Counted from the first letter of the stretch, positions 1-5,545 are shown. The stretch: DNA of 7,014 bases from Methanosarcinales archaeon (GCA_030605805.1 JAUWHQ010000062.1:1-7014), one strand, 5' to 3'. The notes: a model not told the origin generated them from the letters alone. A program made the numbers and translations.

Positions 1-267
1 GTACGCGGTCACCATATATATAGTTGCATCGGAATCATACTCCAGTAGTTTTCCCGTTGCCTCGATTCCGTCCATTACCGGCATCAGTATGTCCATCAGT
101 ACGATGTCCGGTCTTAAACCGCTGTCAGTGAGCCTCTGGTACGTTTCAACAGCGATTTTCCCGTTTTCTGCGGTATGTACCGCGACCCCCTCGTTCATGC
201 TCAGGTATATCTGTAGCAATTCAAGGATACCTGGTTCATCGTCTGCAATTAATATCTGATATGTCAA
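1..267 (-). CDS. Response regulator receiver-domain protein (partial, C-terminus beyond window)
   Basis: Phosphate-accepting receiver (REC) domain; 89 codons are visible before the window edge. Visible motifs are the acidic pair D9-D10 in LIADDE, the expected phosphoacceptor D59 in IVLMDILMP, and the conserved Thr T87 in MVTAY. The conserved Lys of REC domains would lie about 20 residues further on, outside the window, so any output domain is unknown. The start is TTG at 267-265: it is the only start-type codon in frame after the preceding TAG, and a GGTGGAG ribosome binding site lies 7 bases upstream. This is the third gene of a minus-strand operon, 15 bases after the REC-DHp gene and in the same frame as it. 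Only the TAG and five codons (W-W-S-E-H) separate the two, so it could be the C-terminal half of a readthrough product. The REC identity is firm; the separate start is less certain. Confidence 0.85.
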   Translation of the reverse strand, partial: MTYQILIADDEPGILELLQIYLSMNEGVAVHTAENGKIAVETYQRLTDSGLRPDIVLMDILMPVMDGIEATGKLLEYDSDATIYMVTAY

Positions 268-272
268 ATGTT

Positions 273-281
273 CACTCCACC
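273..281 (-). promoter_or_regulatory. Ribosome binding site deciding the TTG start of the second receiver gene
   Basis: The minus strand reads GGTGGAGTG here, with the GGAG core 7 bases before TTG at 267. It begins one base after the TAG stop of the upstream gene. This supports independent initiation at a weak start codon, probably coupled to termination of the upstream gene. Confidence 0.55.
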
Positions 282-282
282 A

Positions 283-960
283 CTATGCTGTAACCTCAAG
301 TGCATCCTGCACCAACCGGTCGATTCTTTTCACGTTCTCGCTGACGATCTGTAGTCTCTGCCGCTGTTCGTCGGATAGACCCCCCTCCATGAGCAGCGTC
401 AGATAGCCATCTATGATCGATAACGGATTGATGAAGTCATGAGAAGTCTTGCGCATGAATCGTATTTTCCTTGAGTACTCTTCCCCGAGAAGTTCATAAG
501 CATTTTTAAGTTCTTCGGTCCGTTTTTCAACTGTTCTCTCCAATTCTTTCTGGTATTCAAGATTTTCCTTCTCCAATTCCTTCTTTCTATCGATCAAACC
601 TTTCTTTTCGACTGCCCTCCGAACGACATCGAGCAAGTTATCTTTTCTGATCGGTTTTGAGATGTAGTCGTAAGCGCCATACTGCATCGATTTGGCAGCA
701 CTATCCACATTGGGATCACCGGTGATCATGATAACAGGCGTCTCGATGTCTGCGTCTTTTATGTATTTTAGTATCCCTATCCCGCCAACTCCGGGCAGCA
801 CGACGTCTAAGAGGATCGCATCAAAATCACGCTCTGCCAGAGCCTCTTTCGCCTGATCGAAAACCTCCGCGGTCTCTACAGCATACCCTTCCCTTGTCAG
901 CCTCACCTCAAGCGTTTCACGCACGCTTGGGTCATCATCCACGATTAATATATCAGCCAT
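283..960 (-). CDS. REC-DHp hybrid protein: response regulator with a kinase phosphoacceptor hairpin but no ATPase domain
   Basis: 225 residues. Residues 1-118 form a receiver domain: acidic D8-D9-D10, phosphoacceptor D52 in LLDVVLPG, T80 in MITGDP, and K102 in SKP. Residues 118-165 are a charged coiled coil (EKRTEELKNAYELL) typical of signalling helices. Residues 166-225 form a HisKA-like two-helix hairpin with H-box TSHDFINPLSIIDGY (H174) and a second helix ending at the stop codon. No N, G1, F or G2 box of a catalytic ATPase follows. The protein cannot phosphorylate itself from ATP, so a Spo0B- or HPt-like relay role is inferred. An upstream in-frame ATG at 993 exists, but AGGAGGTGG at 967-975 places the start at 960. 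That Shine-Dalgarno lies inside the last codons of the kinase gene, one base separates TGA from ATG, and translation is probably coupled. The stop is TAG, in frame with the next receiver gene. Confidence 0.9.
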   Translation of the reverse strand: MADILIVDDDPSVRETLEVRLTREGYAVETAEVFDQAKEALAERDFDAILLDVVLPGVGGIGILKYIKDADIETPVIMITGDPNVDSAAKSMQYGAYDYISKPIRKDNLLDVVRRAVEKKGLIDRKKELEKENLEYQKELERTVEKRTEELKNAYELLGEEYSRKIRFMRKTSHDFINPLSIIDGYLTLLMEGGLSDEQRQRLQIVSENVKRIDRLVQDALEVTA

Positions 961-961
961 A

Positions 962-2518
962 TCATTCCACCTCCTGATCCAGCCGCAGCCCATTATTTAT
1001 CGGCAGATCGATCGTGAAGGTGGTTGCCTGCCCGGGCTCGCTCTCAACGCTGATCTTCCCGTGGTGATCTGCGATGATGCCATAACTGATGCTCAGTCCG
1101 AGTCCGGTGCCTTCACCGCGTCGCGTCGTGAAGAACGGGTCAAATATCCTGTCGATATATTCCGGCGCGATACCTGCCCCGGTATCACAAACCACTATTT
1201 GTATATAATCTTTACTATCCATCACAATTTTTTTGGTACTGATTTTTAAAATTTTCCCCTCGTCATATCCCCCGTACCGGGCATTCAATGCATGCCGTGC
1301 ATTGCTGATCAGATTGATGAGGACCTGTTCGATCTGATTGCTCCGCACCTTGATCGCGGGCAGTTCTTCGCAATCACGGATCAACGTGATCCCATCCTTT
1401 GTGAATTGAGGTGTCATGAGCAGCAGTGCACTATCAAGGATACCATTGATCTGCGCAGGACTGTGCGTCTGTTCATCCTGACGCGCAAAGGTGAGCAGAC
1501 TATCGGTGATATCTGCAATACGCTCCGATTCTTTGATGATCCCATCCAGAAACCTGTAGTTTTCGGAATCTTTCTCGGTTTCATCTTTGATCAGTTCCGC
1601 ATAGTTGATGATACCGGTGAGTGGATTGTTGACTTCGTGTGCCACACCCGCGGCAAGTTCCCCGACCGCTGCAAGCTTCTTCGATCGGAAGAGTTGCTCC
1701 TGGAGTTCTTGTTTCTCTACCTCCGCTGCTTTCTGTGCGGTGATATCCTCAAACCACACCACTCTGCCTGCGATCTCTCCGTCGTCTTTGAGGAGATAGC
1801 CGTTCATGCTGATGTGAACCACTTCACCAGTCCTTGTTCTGAGGGTCGTTTCAATGCCTGAAAATATTATCGCACCCCCTTTTGCATGATCGGTCATAGG
1901 ATCCCGGCATAGACTGGTTTTCAGCACATCAGAGCACTTCATCCCGATCACATCCTGCTCTGCATACCCTGTGATCTCCTCTGCGGCTCGGTTGAAACTT
2001 GTGATGCGCGAATCGTTATCTACTGCGAAGATGCCAGCAGGCATGCTGTAGAGGATGTTGTGCAGGTAATTCCTCGTCCCTTTCAGTTCCATGGTTCCGG
2101 ATGCAACGGTCTCTTCGAGAGAGGCTGCGTAATCCACTGCTTCCTGCCGGTGTCGGTGAATCTCAACACTCAACTGACCGATGACTACAGCGACAGCGCA
2201 GAATATCGCCGCGCGTATAACATCCCTCAGAAGTACAACCGATGTGAAACCATAACTCATGATGTCAGATACGATCAGGACGAGAGCAAGCGCGAGTGCC
2301 GCGTAGATCGCATTCTTCCGCCACCATACACCTGCCAGCACGATCGGGATATAGAACAGGTGGGTGAAAACAATTTCTATCTCAAAAATTTTGGAATACC
2401 AGACGACGGCGATGCAACCTACCATCATCATATAGATGGTCATGCTCTTATAATTGCTCAGACTGATAGGCTTTCCACAATAGCCTGCTCCTGCTAATCC
2501 CTTCCTGTCATACGGCAT
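962..2518 (-). CDS. Membrane-bound PAS sensor histidine kinase
   Basis: 518 residues. The N-terminus has about four hydrophobic helices (roughly 26-42, 45-66, 68-90, 98-117) with a THLFYIPIVLAGVWW segment like those of other multi-helix membrane sensor domains. A short coiled coil (120-147) leads into a PAS domain (about 148-262) with LYSMPAGIFAVDNDSRI and a two-Cys segment (C195, C204). The DHp domain follows, with H-box AGVAHEVNNPLTGI, phosphoacceptor H294. The C-terminal ATPase has an N box (NLISNARHAL, 402-411), G1 (DTGAGI, 445-450), F box (FDPFF, 459-463) and G2 (GEGTGLGL, 468-475). All catalytic motifs are intact. It should autophosphorylate and pass phosphate to a neighbouring receiver (D52 or D59). 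The signal sensed is unknown. The start at 2518 has no Shine-Dalgarno but has a TATA-like box about 30 bases upstream, suggesting a leaderless mRNA; ATG at 2443 (M26) is an alternative. The N-terminus recurs as a decayed copy at 4798-5037. Confidence 0.95.
   Translation of the reverse strand: MPYDRKGLAGAGYCGKPISLSNYKSMTIYMMMVGCIAVVWYSKIFEIEIVFTHLFYIPIVLAGVWWRKNAIYAALALALVLIVSDIMSYGFTSVVLLRDVIRAAIFCAVAVVIGQLSVEIHRHRQEAVDYAASLEETVASGTMELKGTRNYLHNILYSMPAGIFAVDNDSRITSFNRAAEEITGYAEQDVIGMKCSDVLKTSLCRDPMTDHAKGGAIIFSGIETTLRTRTGEVVHISMNGYLLKDDGEIAGRVVWFEDITAQKAAEVEKQELQEQLFRSKKLAAVGELAAGVAHEVNNPLTGIINYAELIKDETEKDSENYRFLDGIIKESERIADITDSLLTFARQDEQTHSPAQINGILDSALLLMTPQFTKDGITLIRDCEELPAIKVRSNQIEQVLINLISNARHALNARYGGYDEGKILKISTKKIVMDSKDYIQIVVCDTGAGIAPEYIDRIFDPFFTTRRGEGTGLGLSISYGIIADHHGKISVESEPGQATTFTIDLPINNGLRLDQEVE
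967..975 (-). promoter_or_regulatory. Strong Shine-Dalgarno for the REC-DHp gene, inside the kinase 3' end
   Basis: The minus strand reads AGGAGGTGG just before ATG at 960, overlapping the kinase codons for Q-E-V-E. It selects the start at 960 over the in-frame ATG at 993, which has no such site. The arrangement implies that REC-DHp protein is made in step with the kinase. Confidence 0.75.
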
Positions 2519-2544
2519 GAGTATTTAGTAACGTGCACTAACTG

Positions 2545-2552
2545 CTAATATA
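2545..2552 (-). promoter_or_regulatory. TATA-like box of the kinase operon
   Basis: The minus strand reads CTATATTA, centred about 30 bases before the kinase ATG, so transcription would begin at or within a few bases of the start codon (leaderless). The same box, at nearly the same distance from the conserved upstream element, recurs before the kinase relic (5092-5099). Confidence 0.5.
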
Positions 2553-2568
2553 GATATCTATGGATAAC

Positions 2569-2594
2569 ATACCATCCGGAAATGAACGGTCAGT
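2569..2594 (-). promoter_or_regulatory. Conserved upstream element of the kinase promoter, copy 1 (candidate operator/activator site)
   Basis: 26 bases that recur at 5115-5140 with one mismatch, including an unbroken 20-base match (2575-2594). In both places the element lies 22-23 bases upstream of a TATA-like box, where an archaeal regulator could act. It holds a dyad: ACCAT (2571-2575) and ACGGT (2586-2590) separated by 10 bases. The dyad is perfect in the other copy. The binding protein is unknown; a receiver protein of the operon or the winged-helix protein at 4373-4738 are possible candidates. Confidence 0.5.
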
Positions 2595-2756
2595 CCACAT
2601 TCGATGACAGGGCAGAAGGGTTCGGCAGAAATTTTTATGGCTCTTTGATAATTCCCGCTACACATATCTTGTCGATAAACCAAGTAAATAAAGAATATCT
2701 CTCGATGTTAGTGATTCTATTACTTTCTGGCTATTATAGCTTATTTTAATTCTATT

Positions 2757-2829
2757 AACCGCAGATACACGCAGATGAACGCAGATGCCCGGTTAACAAA
2801 TCTGCGTTCATCTGCGTTCATCAGCGGTT
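2757..2829. repeat. Inverted repeat built from tandem 10-base GCAGATGAAC-type units
   Basis: Two 30-base arms (2757-2786 and 2800-2829) are reverse complements with 3 mismatches and enclose a 13-base loop. Each arm is itself made of about three copies of a 10-base unit: AACC, then GCAGATACAC, GCAGATGAAC, GCAGAT. Similar 'CCGCAGAT...CGCAGAT' intergenic repeats are dispersed in many bacterial and archaeal genomes. The structure is non-coding and lies just downstream of the KaiC-like operon, where a transcript hairpin could serve as an RNA 3' end or barrier. That role is inference. Confidence 0.85.
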
Positions 2830-2952
2830 CATTATATTTTTCAGCTGACCAGAAGAACTCTGCAAAACCAACATCGGATGCCTGAATATGTGATTAATCT
2901 GATGGATCACGGTTCTCACTGTCACGCAAGATAATAGAGAACCAATTTTTAT

Positions 2953-4368
2953 TCAACTCTTCACCTTTATTGCCGATTGCTCTCTGAAGAGTCTCACAAA
3001 TCTACTCTCAGCGTTATCGGTGCAGATTCCACTCATGATCCCCGCTTTTCCCTCGAACTTCGTCTCCACAACGATCCCCTTCGGACCTATCGCAAACTCC
3101 TTGATCCCGTTGTCGTGCTTGCTGCCCTTCATCTTTATTATATGCATCGCCCTTCTGAGCTCACTCTCAATTTCAACGTACTTCATCAGAATGACGTTAT
3201 CAACGATAAACGATACCCCATGATTTGTTATCTCAAACGGACCTTGAAGCGGTCTTATTTCAGAAGTGAAGAGCGATGTCACTCCTCTGCTCTTGAATAG
3301 CGATATGAGAGTCATAAACCAATCCTTGAATTCAATCGGATCCGGAAGCACCGAATTGTAGCTTGAAACACTGTCCACGACCACCCTTTTGACGCCTTCC
3401 AGTTCCTCTTCGACAAGCAGGGTATGCTCATCCGGGATCAGATCGACTACAGAGGCGTGAAAAATCCTGACCATATCCCCCATTGACTCAAAGTCAAAGC
3501 CAAAGTGTCTGGCATTCCTCATTATCTCAGGCACTGACTCCTCAAAGGTGATGATCAGACCCTTCTCACCGTGCACGGCACCATCGTGTATGAACTGCAT
3601 GCCAAGAAGGGTTTTGCCAGACCCTGTGCAGCCTGCAATAAGCGTGGCGTCACCCTCAAACACGCCTCCATCCATCGCATGGTCGATGCCTTCGATGCCC
3701 AGACTGACCCTCCTGTCACTGATAGCGGTGATCGCCTGTAGTTTTATCTTTGGAAAGACCGTGATGCCTGCATCCGTAAACTTGAACGAATGTCTCTTTG
3801 TTGAGACGTTCTGCCCGCGCATCTTGAGCACGCTTATGTGCCGATACCCGTTATCAGAGGAGAGGTATATGATACCGTCCACAAGCGAGGCGATATAATG
3901 CCTGTCCATCGCATCACGTGTGAACATATCTGTTATGAAGAGCAGAAGGTCGTTCTGTTTCATGTAACTGACAAAGTCGTACATGAAGCTCTTACCGGCA
4001 ATCTCAAGAAAAGAGTCGACAATAACCCTGTCCGGCTTGATCGACTCGATGTTTTCCTTCAAAAGATCCATCGCGCCCTCCCCTTTAAGCAACAGGTCAC
4101 CCGCATCGAGAAAATGCATGCCTTCGATGTCAGGATCGAAGAAGGAGAATCCGGAGAGATGCTCGTTTAAAGATGTTATCGGCTCTGAGACGCCCGCAAC
4201 AAAGAGGCATCGTTCCCCGTTTCTTGCGGCATTAAATAAACTCTGCAGTGCGAGTGTCGTCTTGCCCGAGCCTGCACCACCGGCAATCAGCACCGTTGAA
4301 GGGCGGATGAAACCGCCGGCAAGCACCTCATCAAACCCGCCAATCCCGGACCTCATCATCGTGTTCAT
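2953..4368 (-). CDS. KaiC-like two-domain RecA-superfamily ATPase, first domain catalytically degenerate
   Basis: 471 residues, two tandem KaiC-type domains. Domain 1 (1 to about 215): Walker A GGAGSGKT (30-37) and Walker B RVIVDS (114-119), but the strand that normally ends in the catalytic Glu pair reads FVAGVSEP (56-63), with a single Glu. Domain 2 (about 220-440): Walker A GCTGSGKT (246-253), intact TFEE (E276-E277), Walker B RVVVDS (328-333), and the KaiC-like stretch KMKGSKHD (412-419). At the site of the cyanobacterial KaiC phosphosites S431/T432, this protein appears to have S386/F387. Archaeal KaiC-like ATPases act in signalling or regulation, usually by oligomerising; no oscillator is implied because kaiA/kaiB are not seen here. 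A TTG at 4386 is in frame, but GGAGGG about 9 bases before ATG 4368 fixes the start. The gene starts 4 bases after the winged-helix gene, so the two form an operon. Confidence 0.93.
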   Translation of the reverse strand: MNTMMRSGIGGFDEVLAGGFIRPSTVLIAGGAGSGKTTLALQSLFNAARNGERCLFVAGVSEPITSLNEHLSGFSFFDPDIEGMHFLDAGDLLLKGEGAMDLLKENIESIKPDRVIVDSFLEIAGKSFMYDFVSYMKQNDLLLFITDMFTRDAMDRHYIASLVDGIIYLSSDNGYRHISVLKMRGQNVSTKRHSFKFTDAGITVFPKIKLQAITAISDRRVSLGIEGIDHAMDGGVFEGDATLIAGCTGSGKTLLGMQFIHDGAVHGEKGLIITFEESVPEIMRNARHFGFDFESMGDMVRIFHASVVDLIPDEHTLLVEEELEGVKRVVVDSVSSYNSVLPDPIEFKDWFMTLISLFKSRGVTSLFTSEIRPLQGPFEITNHGVSFIVDNVILMKYVEIESELRRAMHIIKMKGSKHDNGIKEFAIGPKGIVVETKFEGKAGIMSGICTDNAESRFVRLFREQSAIKVKS

Positions 4369-4372
4369 TATT

Positions 4373-4738
4373 TTAGCCCTCCACAAAGATCAATCTCATA
4401 CCCTTCTTATCCACCAGGATATTTAATCCGATTCCTGTCGCCCTCTCAATTTCTTCCAGCATCTCCGGCACTCTTTTATCGATGTATATGTGTTTTTCCA
4501 GTTCAACATGCACCCGCTCAGGGGCGCAATCGTCATCATCCGATCCTTTCTTCTCTTCGGTGCCGAACCACAGCTTTGTCGGACCGATCATCTCGCACCC
4601 GATGACACCTCTTGCTTTGAGGCTTTCCAGATATTTCAGCGCGGTCGTCTTGCTCATATTTGCCCTGTCAACAAGATCTCCTGTCTTCATTTTCTCGTTT
4701 CTCAACAGTTCGAGCAGTTGTTCCTCACGCCATTGCAT
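4373..4738 (-). CDS. Small winged-helix transcriptional regulator
   Basis: 121 residues. Residues 3-59 look like a winged helix: a first helix (WREEQLLELLRNEK), helix-turn-helix KTGDLVDRANMSKTTALKYLESLKARG (18-44) with recognition helix about 29-41, then a wing (IGCEMIGPTKLWFG). An acidic linker (KKGSDDDD, 63-70) leads to a C-terminal segment (76-121) with a predicted helix and short strands. This segment may dimerise or bind a ligand, but I do not recognise its family. Start ATG 4738 is preceded by GGTGAT, complementary to the 16S rRNA 3' end, 4 bases upstream. The stop is TAA, and the KaiC-like gene starts 4 bases later with its ribosome site inside this gene's last codons. The tight coupling suggests that the regulator and ATPase act together, perhaps with the ATPase modulating the DNA-binding protein. 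That partnership is inference. Confidence 0.85.
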   Translation of the reverse strand: MQWREEQLLELLRNEKMKTGDLVDRANMSKTTALKYLESLKARGVIGCEMIGPTKLWFGTEEKKGSDDDDCAPERVHVELEKHIYIDKRVPEMLEEIERATGIGLNILVDKKGMRLIFVEG

Positions 4739-4780
4739 AACATCACCCGTTATGTCCCCACCTCTTAAAACCTATACATG

Positions 4781-4790
4781 TTTAAAATAT
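4781..4790 (-). promoter_or_regulatory. Candidate TATA box of the winged-helix/KaiC-like operon
   Basis: The minus strand reads ATATTTTAAA about 45-50 bases before ATG 4738. This would give a leader of about 20 bases, long enough to include the GGTGAT ribosome site. A second weaker box, GGTTTTAAG (4764-4772), lies closer and would give a nearly leaderless mRNA, so the start of transcription is uncertain. Confidence 0.4.
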
Positions 4791-4797
4791 GATTCAC

Positions 4798-5037
4798 CTA
4801 ATTAAATTTGATTGGATCGTACCTGCTTACAAAATGACCGGACAATCGCATCTTCCCGAGAGGATTAATACCCAACTGTTTAACACCATAACCGAGGATG
4901 TCTGATATGATCAGAACAAAGATTATAGCGATATGGTATACCATTGGCACACAGATAACTGTACTTTTATAATTGGCTCGCAGTACAAACCTGTTCAGAA
5001 CCTGCAAGCCACACACACCATTTATTTCCCCTTTCAT
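4798..5037 (-). pseudogene. Decayed, internally deleted copy of the histidine kinase membrane N-terminus
   Basis: A 79-codon open frame whose start and middle match the kinase N-terminus. GVCG...LRANYKSTVIC aligns with GYCG...LSNYKSMTIY, and FVLIISDILGYGV aligns with LVLIVSDIMSYGF. About 35 residues between these blocks (the kinase segment with THLFYIPIVLAGVWW) are missing. After the second block the frame runs into sequence unrelated to the kinase (VKQLGINPLG onward) and ends at TAG. The DNA also matches, for example a shared CTGATC-TATC-GACATC run and AATTATAA-AG. PAS, DHp and ATPase domains are absent, so it cannot be a kinase. Its promoter elements are retained upstream (5092-5140), so a short membrane peptide could still be made. 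I judge it a pseudogene, with a small functional membrane protein as the alternative. Confidence 0.65.
4857..4867 (+). repeat. 11-base direct repeat flanking the kinase relic, copy 1
   Basis: CGAGAGGATTA occurs here and again at 5049-5059, 192 bases apart, bracketing most of the kinase relic. It may mark a recombination or deletion junction, but so short a match may be chance. Confidence 0.35.
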
Positions 5038-5042
5038 ATGAC

Positions 5043-5055
5043 CCTCTGCGAGAGG
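5043..5055. repeat. Small perfect hairpin before the kinase relic
   Basis: CCTCT-GCG-AGAGG forms a 5-base stem with a 3-base loop just upstream of the relic ATG at 5037. It overlaps the second copy of the 11-base direct repeat (5049-5059). On the minus strand it would lie in the 5' leader of any relic transcript. Confidence 0.35.
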
Positions 5056-5091
5056 ATTATCCCTGTCTAATAGTTAAGTACTCATCCTCAC

Positions 5092-5099
5092 ATATATAG
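5092..5099 (-). promoter_or_regulatory. TATA-like box retained upstream of the kinase relic
   Basis: The minus strand reads CTATATAT, 22 bases from the conserved dyad element. This matches the 23-base spacing at the live kinase promoter. It suggests that a whole promoter module was duplicated with the gene and may still fire. Confidence 0.45.
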
Positions 5100-5114
5100 A
5101 CAATTGAGGACAAT

Positions 5115-5140
5115 ATACCGTCCGGAAATGAACGGTCAGT
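5115..5140 (-). promoter_or_regulatory. Conserved upstream element, copy 2 (perfect dyad)
   Basis: Matches 2569-2594 in 25 of 26 positions, and the similarity fades out just beyond on the right (ACATCCG against ACATTCG). In this copy the dyad is perfect: ACCGT (5117-5121) and ACGGT (5132-5136) with a 10-base spacer. Its survival upstream of a badly decayed gene suggests either recent duplication or selection on the element itself. Confidence 0.5.
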
Positions 5141-5176
5141 ATACATCCGGGTGCCAGAGCATGGATGTTTCGTATC

Positions 5177-5461
5177 TCAATCCCGAAAGATCTTCACCAG
5201 TTCATACATGCCCGCGAATGCAGCGACTGAAATGAGCAGGGTTATCGTGGCTCCGACCATCCCAATCAGTTCACTATCTACTGGCAGGTCCGGTCCCAGG
5301 AAAACGACAAACCTTCTTACAACCATCAGGATCAACATCGCTGTTATCAGCGTCCATGCGAAGAATCTTCCGGATGTCTTCATGAGCCGGTACGCATAGT
5401 ACGCTGCGCCAAGCTGCAGAATAGTTGCAACAAACAATACCGCGGCTTCGTATTCAACCAT
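5177..5461 (-). CDS. Small three-helix membrane protein resembling a detached kinase sensor domain
   Basis: 94 residues with three hydrophobic helices (about 6-24, 33-50 and 65-86). The first loop carries LQLGAAYYAYRLMKTSGRFFAWTLI and helix 2 ends in MVVRRFVVFL. This pattern resembles the N-terminal membrane region of many bacterial and archaeal PAS histidine kinases, where it precedes the cytoplasmic sensor domains. Here the protein ends at TGA with no PAS or kinase domain in any frame downstream. It could be a free-standing membrane partner for the neighbouring kinase or KaiC-like protein, or a truncated kinase. ATG 5461 has no Shine-Dalgarno, but TTTAAAAA lies 26-33 bases upstream, consistent with a leaderless mRNA. 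It is single and minus-strand, divergent from ycaO. Confidence 0.7.
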   Translation of the reverse strand: MVEYEAAVLFVATILQLGAAYYAYRLMKTSGRFFAWTLITAMLILMVVRRFVVFLGPDLPVDSELIGMVGATITLLISVAAFAGMYELVKIFRD

Positions 5462-5486
5462 TGTATCTCACATATATCGTTGATTG

Positions 5487-5494
5487 TTTTTAAA
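5487..5494 (-). promoter_or_regulatory. TATA-like box of the small membrane protein gene
   Basis: The minus strand reads TTTAAAAA, 26-33 bases before ATG 5461. This is the spacing expected for an archaeal leaderless transcript and supports that start. Confidence 0.5.
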
Positions 5495-5545
5495 ACATTC
5501 TGACAAATCCCATCCCACTCGTTCTCATGTTCGGATTTTACTCAA

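Larger units (their letters stand above)
2519..2952. other. Intergenic region between the KaiC-like gene and the kinase gene
   Basis: 434 AT-rich bases with no credible coding region. From the kinase side it holds the kinase TATA-like box, the conserved dyad element, about 160 bases with no recognised feature (2600-2756), the large inverted repeat (2757-2829), and about 120 unassigned bases down to the KaiC-like stop codon. No clear oligo-T terminator follows the KaiC-like gene on the minus strand. Confidence 0.7.

Noticed and set aside
961..993. N-terminal extension of the REC-DHp protein from ATG 993
   Set aside because: The first 11 residues would overlap the kinase gene and precede the standard REC start MADILIVDDD. 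The strong Shine-Dalgarno at 967-975 serves ATG 960.
1292..1861. 189-codon open frame on the plus strand
   Set aside because: It lies wholly antisense to the kinase PAS/DHp/ATPase coding region, where all kinase motifs are intact, has no ribosome site, and its translation shows no domain.
2757..2829. CRISPR array
   Set aside because: The repeat units are 10 bases with no unique spacers, and the two halves are inverted rather than direct repeats.
2953..4368. A circadian kaiABC system
   Set aside because: Only a KaiC-like protein is present. No kaiA or kaiB is visible, and KaiC-like ATPases are widespread in archaea with no proven clock.
4369..4386. TTG start for the KaiC-like protein at 4386
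   Set aside because: The GGAGGG ribosome site lies inside this extension and is correctly spaced for ATG 4368, where the usual KaiC N-terminus begins.
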